Notes: generated by a model not told the origin, from the letters alone. Shown: positions 1 through 8,224, counted from the stretch's first letter. The stretch: DNA of 36,402 bases from an uncultured Microscilla sp. (GCF_947493425.1 NZ_CANLRP010000085.1:1-36402), one strand, 5' to 3'. A program made the numbers and translations.

Positions 1-1035
1 TGGGTATTTTTTAAAAACAAGTATTTTAAATTCACAAGTTTACCCAAGTTTTCAGGCAAGCTAGTCAATTGGGTATCGCTTAAAAACAAGTATTTTAAAT
101 TCACTAGTTTATCAAAGTTTTCAGGCAAAGCAGTTAATTGGGTATCTCTTAATTCCAAGTATTGTAAATTGACTAGTACGCACAAGCTTTCAGGCAAACT
201 AGTTAATTTGGTATTGCTTAATTCCAAGTGTCTTAAATTCACCAGTTTATCAAAGCTTTCAGGCAAACCAGTCAATTGGATATCGTTTAAAAACAACCTT
301 TGTAAGTTCACCAGTACGCCAAAGCTTTCAGGCAGACTAGTCAATTGGGTATCGCTTAAACACAAGTATTTTAAATTCACCAGTTTATCAAAGTTTTCAG
401 GCAAACCAGTCAATTGGGTATCGTTTAAACTCAAGTCTTGTAAATTGACTAGTACGCACAAGCTTTCAGGCAAGCTAGTTAATTGGGTATTGCTTAAAAA
501 CAAGCATTTTAAATTCACCAATTTATCAAAGTTTTCAGGCAAGCTAGTTAATTGGGTCTTGTGTAAACCCAAGTCTTGTAAATTGACTAGTACGCACAAG
601 CTTTCAGGCAAGCTAGTCAATTGGGTATTGTGTAAACTCAAGTGTTTTAAATTCACCAGTTTATCAAAGCTTTCAGGCAAACCAGTCAATTGGGTATCGT
701 GTAATTCCAAGTGTTTTAAACTCACTAGTTTACCAAAGCTTTCAGGCAAGCTAATCAATTGGGTCTTTTGTAATTCCAAGTGTTCTAGATTCACCAGTTT
801 ATCAAAGCTTTCAGGCAAACCAGTCAATTGGGTATCGCTTAATTCCAAGTGTTTTAAACTCACTAGTTTACCAAAGCTTTCAGGCAAGCTAGTCAATTGG
901 GTCTTTTGTAATTCCAAGTGTTCTAGATTCACTAGTTCACCAATGCTTTCAGGCAAAGCAATAAGCTGGCTATTGTTTAAATACAAGCGTTGTAAATTCT
1001 TTAGCTTGCCAATACCCTCAGGAATGACACTTAAA
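1..1035 (-). repeat. Tandem 69-bp repeats encoding LRRs (15 units)
   Basis: The motif tcaggc recurs every 69 bp (near 51, 120, 189, 258 and so on to 1017), giving 15 units, each coding for one 23-residue LRR. Units fall into alternating types, so a 138-bp higher-order period is visible. The blocks 661-798 and 799-936 differ at only about four positions, which points to a recent two-repeat duplication. Confidence 0.9.
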
Positions 1036-1262
1036 CCTTGTCCTGAAGCATCCATCGACGGTTGGTTTAAAGCTGCAACTTGCTCCTCTACCCTTTGTGC
1101 CTCCCCTCTGGGGAATAATGCAGAGTATAGATTTTGATAGTCTTGCAAGATGGGTGCTAAATCAAGCTCAGGCATTCCTTTAGCCATTTCAAGCGCCAGC
1201 CTTACATTGACCTCGTCAGAGGAGTAAAACAACTTCCAGAAATTTTCCTCAGTTTTATCCAT
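1..1262 (-). CDS. Leucine-rich repeat protein, partial (C-terminus off the left edge)
   Basis: Read on the minus strand from the ATG at 1262, the frame is open to the window edge. The first ~50 residues form a small charged helical module (ENFWKLFYSSDEVNVRLAL, then KGMPELDL) that resembles the start of the separate gene at 2999-3415. After a linker of ~45 residues come about 15 leucine-rich repeats of 23 residues with the pattern LPESFGKLVNLEHLELxxTQL, the plant/bacterial 'LPxxhxxLxxLxxLxLxxNxL' type. Such repeats make a curved protein-binding solenoid. There is no signal peptide, so it is probably cytoplasmic. The stop codon is not in the window. The binding partner cannot be told from the sequence. 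The open frame on the opposite strand (169-1137) is its antisense shadow. Confidence 0.9.
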   Translation of the reverse strand, partial: MDKTEENFWKLFYSSDEVNVRLALEMAKGMPELDLAPILQDYQNLYSALFPRGEAQRVEEQVAALNQPSMDASGQGLSVIPEGIGKLKNLQRLYLNNSQLIALPESIGELVNLEHLELQKTQLTSLPESFGKLVSLKHLELSDTQLTGLPESFDKLVNLEHLELQKTQLISLPESFGKLVSLKHLELHDTQLTGLPESFDKLVNLKHLSLHNTQLTSLPESLCVLVNLQDLGLHKTQLTSLPENFDKLVNLKCLFLSNTQLTSLPESLCVLVNLQDLSLNDTQLTGLPENFDKLVNLKYLCLSDTQLTSLPESFGVLVNLQRLFLNDIQLTGLPESFDKLVNLRHLELSNTKLTSLPESLCVLVNLQYLELRDTQLTALPENFDKLVNLKYLFLSDTQLTSLPENLGKLVNLKYLFLKNT

Positions 1263-1427
1263 TGTAAGCGTAAATATTTTTTTTGGTTAAAAATAGACAA
1301 TAAAATAATGGCTTTAGCATCAGTTGTAGGTGAAAAGTTAAGCAAGCTTTCATAAAAGATCGTTACAATTTTACAAAACCCTAAAAGATTTACTATTTTT
1401 ATTCAAGACACACGTACTACCATCTTT

Positions 1428-2024
1428 ATGAACATTTGGCAACATTGTTTACTTTCTCAGCGAAAGTTTGGCGGGCAACCCCAAGACTATGAGCAAATTC
1501 ATAGTTTCATAGATTCTTCCAAGTATTTTTACCACCATGTAAAACATCGCTTACTACTTCATAATATGTTTGGAGTAGAACTTGCCACCGAACTCATAGG
1601 CAACCTGATTACCAATAGTGATCAGCGTCAGGTGCTGGTGCGCGACATAGCGGTAGAACACTGCCGCGAAGACTTAAACGGGCGCACCCCTACCCTATAC
1701 GATTGGCTCAACGAAAACCCAGCCCTGGAAACTTGGGCGCCCACCGTGCCAGAACCCACCTCTGAGCTGTTGCAGGCATTTATTTGGCGGCCTTTTTTTC
1801 GTAGCAACCTTAAGACAAGTTTGAACATTACCTGCAGCGATTTTGGTGTTTTTTTGGCAGAACACCTCCTGGGGATAGCCGCTGCCCGCGAACTTGCCCA
1901 GTTGATTGCGCCTGCCCAAAGGGTACAAAATTTTTTGGCGGCTTTTAAATTTACCCAAAAGTGGCAATACACCCCCCAACGCGAAGAGTTACAATGGTTA
2001 AAGCAAGCAGAAGGCAAGCAATGA
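1428..2024 (+). CDS. DUF6915-like hypothetical protein
   Basis: The protein has 198 residues and starts MNIWQHCLLSQRKFGG. The first ~100 residues resemble the DUF6915 family as I remember it: a start with RKFGG, then IHSFIDSSK, HRLLLH, and a later HCREDLNGRTPTLYDWL block. The family has no established function. The C-terminal half (about 105-198) is less familiar. There is no signal peptide or membrane segment, so it is probably cytoplasmic. The next gene lies 87 bp downstream on the same strand and could be co-transcribed. The family call is from memory of motifs only. Confidence 0.75.
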   Translation: MNIWQHCLLSQRKFGGQPQDYEQIHSFIDSSKYFYHHVKHRLLLHNMFGVELATELIGNLITNSDQRQVLVRDIAVEHCREDLNGRTPTLYDWLNENPALETWAPTVPEPTSELLQAFIWRPFFRSNLKTSLNITCSDFGVFLAEHLLGIAAARELAQLIAPAQRVQNFLAAFKFTQKWQYTPQREELQWLKQAEGKQ

Positions 2025-2111
2025 TAAACTTCAGTTTTTATTAAAAAAACATTTTCAGCGTTGACATACACAAAAACCAAGCATGACCAAACACTTTAAT
2101 AATGTAATCAA

Positions 2112-2831
2112 ATGATTCAAACCAAACACGGTATACTCAAAGAAGCGCTTGCCCACATACAAGCACAAGGCAAGGTACTAAAGGCGACCTGGAACGCAGG
2201 CGGTGACGAAACCTTATGCAAAATATATGTAGAAGAGCGTGGACAAGAAGTAGATCATGATTTTTTGTGGCAAGACATACAAATAGATTGGGAACTGTCA
2301 GACTTGATTGCCGAAAGGCTAGAGTTGCCCAATGCAGGGGAAATGTATAATTACGGCGAAGGTGAAGTTACCTTAAACGCTGAGGGTGAAATGGTGATTG
2401 TATATAATTGCAAAGAATACGCCTATGCCTGCTACCAACATGGGCAACCCGAAATGAGTCGTACCACCGTTTTTACCGATCCGTTTGGCTTGCGCCAATA
2501 CACCCATCGCGCAAAGATTATGTTGCTGGCTGAGATAGACGAAGCAGGTCAGGTAGAAACACAGCTTAGCATAGAAGTAATAGAAGGCGATGAACCCGAA
2601 GTGTCTGCCGAGGCATTGGCTCACGTCAAAGCCACACTTGGCACCCTTATCAGGCAATATGTCCGGGAAGGTTTTCCACCCCAAGGCTCCTACCCTGCCG
2701 AGCATTTGAACAACAAACCTGGAGGGATTAGCATGGAAGGGCAACTTACTGATAGTCAAGAAATAACCTTCACTTTGCTCAAGGAATACGAGCACTTGGC
2801 ATTGTCTAAGCAAGCACAGCAGGTACTGTAG
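2112..2831 (+). CDS. Hypothetical protein
   Basis: This 239-residue acidic soluble protein is not one I recognise with confidence. Its N-terminal ~100 residues contain KATWNAGGDE and, later, YNYGEGEVTLNAEGEM, which faintly recall small DUF6878-type proteins; this is only a suggestion. The C-terminal half has a helical stretch (SAEALAHVKATLGTLIRQYV). No signal peptide, membrane helix or catalytic motif is visible. It follows the DUF6915-like gene on the same strand. The ATG at 2112 is the first in frame and the whole frame shows normal codon use for the window, so it is likely real. Confidence 0.75.
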   Translation: MIQTKHGILKEALAHIQAQGKVLKATWNAGGDETLCKIYVEERGQEVDHDFLWQDIQIDWELSDLIAERLELPNAGEMYNYGEGEVTLNAEGEMVIVYNCKEYAYACYQHGQPEMSRTTVFTDPFGLRQYTHRAKIMLLAEIDEAGQVETQLSIEVIEGDEPEVSAEALAHVKATLGTLIRQYVREGFPPQGSYPAEHLNNKPGGISMEGQLTDSQEITFTLLKEYEHLALSKQAQQVL

Positions 2832-2924
2832 TATGTACCAAGACAAAATTAAATATACCTAATATGTAAGTATAACTATCATATTATGAGAGAGTTATCT
2901 TTACTTGTAGCTTATGGCTAATTG

Positions 2925-2954
2925 CACCGATATTCATCGATATCTAAGGACTTG
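2925..2954 (+). repeat. Dispersed intergenic repeat, copy 1
   Basis: The 30-bp sequence starts CACCGATATTCATCG and ends AAGGACTTG. It matches 14980-15009 at 28 of 30 positions. The core ACCGAT-ATTC-ATCGGT is a palindrome in the 15-kb copy. Confidence 0.75.
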
Positions 2955-2998
2955 CGGCTACTTAGAATTGTTTTTATAACTTATTTATAGTCAATGCA

Positions 2999-3415
2999 TT
3001 AACTATCTTTACTTAAAGCAACATACATTTCATCCTCTTTGGTATAAGCGCGTACGTTGTGCAATACTCTCCAGCGCAACAGTCGCCTGATTTGGCGATC
3101 ATTGAGTTTTTGTTGATGATAATTGATGATGTCTTCAAACCTGATCCAATAATTTTTCAACGCTTCGCTCTCAGTTCCCAGGTAATCCTCTGTAACAAAC
3201 TCATCTGTACCTTGTTTCTCGCAACGTTCCAGTATTACCAGACTGTCGTAAAAAATGCGCTTTACCCTCCAATACAGTTCCGACTTGACCATCATTTCTT
3301 TGGCCAAACTAAAAGGCACCCCTTTAAGCATTTGCCTTGCCAACACCACATTAGCGTCGTCTTCAGAGGTAAGCAATCGCCACAAGTTCTCCTTGTTCCA
3401 GATAAAATCGTTCAT
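2999..3415 (-). CDS. LRR-family N-terminal module protein without LRRs
   Basis: The protein has 138 residues and starts from the ATG at 3415. Residues ~7-50 (ENLWRLLTSEDDANVVLARQ, then MLKGVPFSL) match the start of the LRR protein at 1-1262 (ENFWKLFYSSDEVNVRLAL, then KGMPEL), so this is the same N-terminal module. The rest is charged and helical (YHQQKLNDRQIRRLLRWRVL) and no LRR follows before the stop. It is either a stand-alone member of the family or the front end of an LRR gene that lost its repeats. Its function is unknown. It lies just downstream, in minus-strand order, of the LRR-only fragment at 3566-4072. Confidence 0.65.
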   Translation of the reverse strand: MNDFIWNKENLWRLLTSEDDANVVLARQMLKGVPFSLAKEMMVKSELYWRVKRIFYDSLVILERCEKQGTDEFVTEDYLGTESEALKNYWIRFEDIINYHQQKLNDRQIRRLLRWRVLHNVRAYTKEDEMYVALSKDS

Positions 3416-3470
3416 TGTATAAGTTTATTAGTGCGAGGTATTAACTTTTTATATGCTAAACAAGGTTACT

Positions 3471-3528
3471 AAATTAACCTTAAGTTTTCACACCTGCTAG
3501 TTTTTGCTTGGTTCACTGTGCTTTTTTC
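3471..3528 (-). repeat. Duplicated upstream region, copy A
   Basis: About 58 bp upstream of the 2999-3415 gene aligns with 4111-4167 upstream of the LRR fragment. The best blocks are AACCTTAA and the identical 16-mer TTCACTGTGCTTTTTT. This suggests that the two genes came from one duplicated unit. Confidence 0.6.
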
Positions 3529-3565
3529 ACAAAGTTGCCTTATCAAAACAGCATCTCTATAACAT

Positions 3566-4072
3566 TTAAAAGCTTGACAAGGAGAAGAATGTCGGTAAGC
3601 CAGTAAGTTGATTGTTGCTTAAATCCAGGTGTCGTATATGAATCAAACTATCAAAGCTTGCGGGTAAACCAGCAAGCTGATTATTGCTTAAGTTTAAGAG
3701 TTTTAAGCTTGCCAAGTTACCAAAAGCCATGGGCAAATCAGTGAGTTGGTTGTTATTCAAATACAAGTGTTGCAAATGCACCAAACTACCAAAAACCGCT
3801 GGCAAGCTATTGAGCCGATTATTGCTCAAATCCAGGTATTGCAAATTCACTAGTTGATCAAACCCCACTGGCAAACTAGTCAATGATGTATTATGCAAGT
3901 TCAAATCTCGCAAGCTTCTCAAGTTGCCAAACCCTACAGGCAAACTAGCCAGTGAAGTATTGTGCAAATCCAGGTATTGTAAATTCACTAGCTTGCCAAA
4001 ACCATTAGGCAAACGAGAAAGTAAATTGTTTTCGTTTAGAGATAAGATTTTTAAATGTGCCAGGTTAGACAA
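3566..4072 (-). pseudogene. LRR gene fragment lacking its N-terminal module
   Basis: This open frame codes for ~168 residues that are almost wholly LRRs (about seven 23-residue repeats, for example LPVGFDQLVNLQYLDLSNNR). It has no ATG at its front. The only usable start is TTG at 4072, and an in-frame TAG lies just two codons before it. The repeat array therefore starts abruptly, and the N-terminal module seen in the gene at 1-1262 is missing. I read it as a 5'-truncated remnant. Translation from the TTG cannot be excluded. The repeats are more diverged from each other than those at 1-1035. Confidence 0.6.
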
Positions 4073-4075
4073 CCC

Positions 4076-4095
4076 CTAAATACTATGGACTATTG
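4076..4095 (+). repeat. Dispersed 20-bp repeat, copy 1
   Basis: CTAAATACTATGGACTATTG occurs here, directly at the truncated front of the LRR fragment, and is identical at 15043-15062. Confidence 0.75.
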
Positions 4096-4110
4096 ACCAT
4101 ATCAATTACC

Positions 4111-4167
4111 AAAATAACCTTAATTTTTTATCAGGCCAATTTTTATTTGATTCACTGTGCTTTTTTA
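4111..4167 (-). repeat. Duplicated upstream region, copy B
   Basis: This is the partner of 3471-3528. It shares AACCTTAA and TTCACTGTGCTTTTTT with nearly the same spacing (one-base offset). Confidence 0.6.
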
Positions 4168-4211
4168 TGTATTTTAATTATTTCGTTTTCTCTAAAAAAC
4201 TATAGAAATAA

Positions 4212-5051
4212 ATGATCTCATCAGAACTTAAGGCATATTTGCATGAATTTGCTGCCAACGACCAAGCCAAAATGGTGGTACTCACCGGAGCAGGCATTTC
4301 TGCCGAAAGTGGTATCCCTACCTTTAGGGGCAAAGAAGGCTACTGGAAAATAGGCTCGGTCAATTACCAACCCCAGGACATAGGCACCATGAAAATGTTT
4401 AAGCAAAGCCCCCAGGAAGTATGGAAATGGTATTTGTTTAGGCATACTGTGTGCAACAATGCCCAACCCAACCCAGGGCATTATGCTGTAGCCGAGATGG
4501 AAAAGGTATTGGGTGGCAAACGTTTTACTTTGGTTACCCAAAATGTAGACGGGTTACATTTTAGGGCAGGCAGCACTTTTAAAAATACCTTACTCATTCA
4601 TGGCGACCTTACCCATGTGAGGTGTAGCAAAGATTCTTGTGATACCGAACTTTTACCTTTTCCAAAGGGCATTGCCCCAAAAAACCGAGAGAGCGACATC
4701 AGCCCTGAAGAATGGGAGCTACTTAAATGTGTGAATTGTGGCGCGCTTACCCGCCCCCATGTGTTGTGGTTTGACGAATACTATAACGAAAAGTACTACA
4801 AGTATGAAACCGCCCTGCACAAAAACAAAGAAGCCGACCTTTTGATTGTAGTGGGTACTTCAGGGGCTACCAATTTGCCTAACAAAATGTATTACAATGC
4901 CCTCAACAACAACAAGCAAATTGTGGTGGTTAACCTGGATAGCAGCATTTTTTCGCGCACCCTCGAAGCCAACCAAACCGGGCACGTATTGCTAGGCAAA
5001 AGCGGTGAAATTTTACCCGAAATCTTAGCTGCTATTAAAGATACTATATAG
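4212..5051 (+). CDS. Sirtuin (SIR2 family NAD-dependent protein deacylase), paralogue 1
   Basis: This 279-residue enzyme of the Sir2 family removes acyl groups from protein lysines using NAD+. Visible motifs are GAGISAESGIPTFRG (26-40), TQNVDGLH (109-116), the catalytic His130 in IHG, and four zinc cysteines (138, 143, 173, 176). Residues Y74 and R77 sit in WYLFR, the place of Tyr102/Arg105 of human SIRT5. In SIRT5 and CobB this YxxR pair binds the carboxylate of succinyl- or malonyl-lysine, so this paralogue may remove negatively charged acyl groups (inference). The protein is soluble and cytoplasmic. A second sirtuin starts 56 bp downstream. Confidence 0.95.
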   Translation: MISSELKAYLHEFAANDQAKMVVLTGAGISAESGIPTFRGKEGYWKIGSVNYQPQDIGTMKMFKQSPQEVWKWYLFRHTVCNNAQPNPGHYAVAEMEKVLGGKRFTLVTQNVDGLHFRAGSTFKNTLLIHGDLTHVRCSKDSCDTELLPFPKGIAPKNRESDISPEEWELLKCVNCGALTRPHVLWFDEYYNEKYYKYETALHKNKEADLLIVVGTSGATNLPNKMYYNALNNNKQIVVVNLDSSIFSRTLEANQTGHVLLGKSGEILPEILAAIKDTI

Positions 5052-5107
5052 AAATTGATTGATTACAGCGGTCCATCCATTCTCTGCTTGTGAGTACCCT
5101 AAACAAT

Positions 5108-5926
5108 ATGATTCCCAAAAGTTTACAAACTTTTCTTAAACAATTTGGCGAGAGCCAGCAAAAAGCCCTGTTTTTGACTGGGGCAGGCATGTCTGCCGAA
5201 AGTGGTATACCTACCTTTAGAGGCAACGAAGGCTACTGGACTATAGGGTCAAAAAACTATACCCCTATGGAGATTGCCACTAATTACATGTTCAGGCAGT
5301 TTCCTGAAAAAGTATGGCGTTGGGTATTGCATTACTTCAATAATGTACGCCAGGCTAAGCCTAACCCGGGGCATCAGGCGTTGGCTACTATAGAAACCCA
5401 ACTAGGCAACGAACGCTTTACTTTGGTTACCCAAAATGTAGACGGGCTGCATCTGTTGGCGGGCAATACACCCCCAAACACTTATTGTATCCACGGCACA
5501 CTCTCACACGTGCGTTGCGACGATTGCGGCGAGGTACACCCTTTTCCGCAGGATTTAGGGCATTATACCAAAAACGATATTATGCCCGACGAAGAATGGG
5601 ACAAGCTGGCCTGCCCCGAATGCAGTGAGTTGATGCGTCCCCATGTATTGTTTTTTGACGAATATTACAACGAAGCATATTATAAATATGAAAGTGCACT
5701 GGAAGCAGCTTTCCATACTGACTTACTGGTGGTGGTAGGCACTACTGGAGCCACTAACCTGCCCTTGCTCATTTTTGAAACAGTGCTCAAAGCAGGTAAA
5801 CCAATCATTGCCATCAACCTTGATGACTCTACCTTTACCCAAACCATCGAGGTTTATCAACAAGGCTGGGTAATTAAAGGTAAAAGTGGCGAAATATTGC
5901 CGGCAATGGTGCGCTTTTTTATGTAG
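5108..5926 (+). CDS. Sirtuin (SIR2 family NAD-dependent protein deacylase), paralogue 2
   Basis: The frame opens with GTG at 5090, but the ATG at 5108 (MIPKSLQTFLKQF) aligns with the start of the upstream paralogue and is preferred (272 residues). It has all core sirtuin parts: GAGMSAESGIPTFRG, TQNVDGLH, IHG with the catalytic His (129 from this start), and the cysteine pairs CDDC and CPEC for zinc. The residues at the acyl-pocket YxxR position are V and Y (WRWVLHY) instead of Y and R, so the charged-acyl signature of paralogue 1 is absent. It is likely a tandem duplicate that changed its acyl preference (inference). It is probably co-transcribed with its neighbours. Confidence 0.95.
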   Translation: MIPKSLQTFLKQFGESQQKALFLTGAGMSAESGIPTFRGNEGYWTIGSKNYTPMEIATNYMFRQFPEKVWRWVLHYFNNVRQAKPNPGHQALATIETQLGNERFTLVTQNVDGLHLLAGNTPPNTYCIHGTLSHVRCDDCGEVHPFPQDLGHYTKNDIMPDEEWDKLACPECSELMRPHVLFFDEYYNEAYYKYESALEAAFHTDLLVVVGTTGATNLPLLIFETVLKAGKPIIAINLDDSTFTQTIEVYQQGWVIKGKSGEILPAMVRFFM

Positions 5927-5997
5927 CCAAGATTGTTTACCCTTATTTTTTGTTGCAAATTACGGCATTTGAAAAATTACTCAAGAGAAAGAAGTAA

Positions 5998-6867
5998 ATG
6001 ACAACAATTCCCGATCAACTGATTACCCATAATGGGAGTTTTCACGCTGACGAAGTTTTTGCAGTGGCTATCTTACAAAGGCTTAAAGGAGCCCACTTAC
6101 ACATTACCCGTACCCGTCACCCAGACTTACTTGGCAAAGTAATCAAAGACTCCAGCGTATTGGTAGTAGACGTGGGGTTGATGTATGACCCTGCCCACAA
6201 TAATTTTGACCATCACCAAGACCGCGACCTAAAAAGCGCTGCGGGGTTGGTTTGGGAACATTTTGGCTTGCAACTCTGTGGCGGCAATACCGATGTGGCT
6301 TTGTTAGTGCAAGAGTCTTTGATTGACTTGGTAGACCAAACAGATACCAATCAAAATAATATCTTAAAAACCATTGATGAACACTTGCCTGGTGGCACAG
6401 CGGGTACTGTATCGGGGCTGATTGGGGCGTTTAACCGTGAACCTGACAATGATGCGTTACAAATGGAACAGTTTGACAAGGCAGTAAAGACTGCCGCCAC
6501 TTTTTTGGAAAATACCCTATATGAAGCCGAAAAAATTGTGGCACAAAAACCCATTTGGGAAACCCGTCAAATGCTTACCCCTCAGGTAGTTCGCCTGGAA
6601 CAATACTGCAAAGGTTGGAAACGTTGGGCGGCTCTAGAACCCAGTATTAGGTTTTGTTTGGTTCCGCGTGCCAGCAAAAACGAGTTGGTAGAAGGGCAAC
6701 AATGGCAGCTGACCACCATAGACGCTGAAGCCTACCCTTTACCCACTTTAGAAACCATGCAAGCCGGGGTAAGCAATGCCAACGATATTGAGTTTGCCCA
6801 TAAAGCGCGTTTTTTGGCCGTGTTTAACAATGAAGCCACCGCCCTCGAAGTGGTAAAATTACTCTAG
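5998..6867 (+). CDS. MYG1/UPF0160 family DHH-type hydrolase
   Basis: This 289-residue protein of the MYG1 (UPF0160) family belongs to the DHH phosphoesterase superfamily; eukaryotic MYG1 has been described as an RNA exonuclease. Family marks are THNGSFHADE (10-19), VVDVG with Asp58, and HNNFDHHQ (68-74), which carries the metal-binding DHH triad. The later SGLIGAFN and the C-terminal region also fit the family, and the length is close to the bacterial norm. It lies 71 bp after the second sirtuin and 12 bp before the methyltransferase, so a shared transcript is likely. Its substrate in bacteria is not settled. Confidence 0.9.
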   Translation: MTTIPDQLITHNGSFHADEVFAVAILQRLKGAHLHITRTRHPDLLGKVIKDSSVLVVDVGLMYDPAHNNFDHHQDRDLKSAAGLVWEHFGLQLCGGNTDVALLVQESLIDLVDQTDTNQNNILKTIDEHLPGGTAGTVSGLIGAFNREPDNDALQMEQFDKAVKTAATFLENTLYEAEKIVAQKPIWETRQMLTPQVVRLEQYCKGWKRWAALEPSIRFCLVPRASKNELVEGQQWQLTTIDAEAYPLPTLETMQAGVSNANDIEFAHKARFLAVFNNEATALEVVKLL

Positions 6868-6879
6868 AGTTTGTGCCCC

Positions 6880-7578
6880 ATGAAACAACCACCCAAACTT
6901 TTACATGAAGAGGAGCTGGTATGGTCACCTATAGTGGCCAACAACCGCATGAACCGTGAACGTCAGGCAAGCGGGGTAAACAGCTACGAAAACGAAGTGG
7001 GCTTTTGCCCCGAAGACTGGCTACGTGCATTATTGACCCGCGAGCCTGAGGCTTGTTGGTTAGACGTATGTTGTGGCAAGGGCAACGCTTTGTTGCAGAC
7101 TGCCCAAGCTTTGGCTGCGTCTCAGAATCATTTACATTTACATGGGTTAGACTTGGTCGATTTTTTTAGCCCTATTCCTGCCCAGGTCAATTGTGTGCGT
7201 TTTTTCACGGGTTCTGTCATCCATTGGCAACCTCCGCTTCCGGCATACCACCTCATTACTTGTATTCATGGCTTGCATTACGTGGGCGATAAGCTGGGGG
7301 CAATTGCTCGTTTGGGCAAAATGTTGGCACCTGGCAGTAAAATGGTGGCGAGCTTTGACCTGGCAAGTGTACAAATAGGCAACGATACCCAGGGAGAAAC
7401 AGTGCTCGAATGGTTTCGACAAGCAGGCATTGAATATGATGCACAAAAAAAACTCATTATTGCCCAGGCGCCTCTCCCCCATGTGCCTTTGTTTGCTCAT
7501 GCTTACTTGGGTGCCAACGATCGGGCAGGGAAAAACTACACCGGACAAGAGGCAGTCACTGCTTATTATGCTGAATAA
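6880..7578 (+). CDS. Class I SAM-dependent methyltransferase
   Basis: The frame opens at a TTG (6871), but the ATG at 6880 is the better start, 12 bp after the previous stop (232 residues). Motif I for SAM binding is seen in WLDVCCGKGNALLQ, followed by an acidic LHGLDLVDFF and ITCIHGLHYVGD, a typical Rossmann methyltransferase layout. The N-terminal stretch (WSPIVANNRMNRERQASG) is distinctive and may take part in substrate binding. The substrate cannot be told from sequence. It ends the sirtuin/MYG1 run and is followed by a strong terminator hairpin. Confidence 0.85.
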   Translation: MKQPPKLLHEEELVWSPIVANNRMNRERQASGVNSYENEVGFCPEDWLRALLTREPEACWLDVCCGKGNALLQTAQALAASQNHLHLHGLDLVDFFSPIPAQVNCVRFFTGSVIHWQPPLPAYHLITCIHGLHYVGDKLGAIARLGKMLAPGSKMVASFDLASVQIGNDTQGETVLEWFRQAGIEYDAQKKLIIAQAPLPHVPLFAHAYLGANDRAGKNYTGQEAVTAYYAE

Positions 7579-7614
7579 GCCAAATTTGATAACTGCCAGA
7601 ATTTAAGCCAAAAT

Positions 7615-7652
7615 AAAACCCTCGTTCTTATACCAAAGGACGAGGGTTTTTT
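7615..7652. terminator. Bidirectional rho-independent terminator
   Basis: A perfect stem AACCCTCGT/ACGAGGGTT is flanked by A's on the left and T's on the right, so it can act on both strands. It lies between the convergent methyltransferase (ends 7578) and the minus-strand gene 7781-8224. Confidence 0.9.
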
Positions 7653-7780
7653 AATGATATTACTTACTAAATGCTAACACTCAGTTTTTGAGGTTGCATT
7701 AGGCTGGTGCAGGCAATCTACATGGGTGGTTGCAGGAAGGGTGAATAGGTGGCAAGGAAGAAGTGGATAGCATGGACTGC

Positions 7781-8224
7781 TTAGGCAGACAGCAAAATTT
7801 TCTTTTCAGAAAAAACAGCATTCAACAACCAGTCTTTAGACTTGTCCCTGTCAGAGAACAAACCCGCGTGAAACGAAGGGTTGGTTTGGTGAATCGGTTC
7901 TACCTCATGTAGCAACAATTGACAAAACAACTGATCGGCCATTACTACAGCAATGATGTTGCTGTTGTCGTCGTTGCCTGGCTGAAACCACGACTTTTGT
8001 AACCAGGTTTCAGGCGGTGTATATACCGACACCTGACTACGGTCGAGTTGCCAGAGGTTAATCCGGTGTTTTTGTGCATACTCAAGGGCCTTTTGCCAAA
8101 GCACCTCGTTTTCTTTTTTGCTGGCAGGACGACTCCAGCTAACGCCCATAAAGTGTTGCCCACCCAAACGATGATGCACCACCCTGGCGTAGGTAGTATC
8201 AAGAACTTTAATTGATATTGACAT
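7781..8224 (-). CDS. Hypothetical protein
   Basis: This 147-residue soluble protein starts from the ATG at 8224. I do not recognise it firmly. Its layout is an N-terminal beta region (SISIKVLDTTYARVVHH), a central helix (NEVLWQKALEYAQKHRINLW) followed by LDRS, and a C-terminal region around WFQPGNDDNS. This recalls small alpha/beta Bacteroidota proteins of SpoIIAA/STAS-like shape, but no diagnostic motif is present. It converges on the sirtuin operon and shares the terminator at 7615-7652. No signal peptide or membrane helix is visible. Confidence 0.75.
   Translation of the reverse strand: MSISIKVLDTTYARVVHHRLGGQHFMGVSWSRPASKKENEVLWQKALEYAQKHRINLWQLDRSQVSVYTPPETWLQKSWFQPGNDDNSNIIAVVMADQLFCQLLLHEVEPIHQTNPSFHAGLFSDRDKSKDWLLNAVFSEKKILLSA

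Noticed and set aside
169..1137. 322-codon plus-strand frame rich in KLSGKLVNWV repeats
   Set aside because: It is the antisense shadow of the minus-strand LRR gene; the repeats are the reverse reading of LRR codons, and the minus frame gives a textbook LRR protein with a proper N-terminus.
1628..2080. 150-codon minus-strand frame
   Set aside because: It is antisense to the DUF6915-like gene, which has a recognisable conserved pattern on the plus strand.
3059..3472. 137-codon plus-strand frame
   Set aside because: It is antisense to the minus-strand module gene, whose N-terminus matches the LRR protein at 1-1262.
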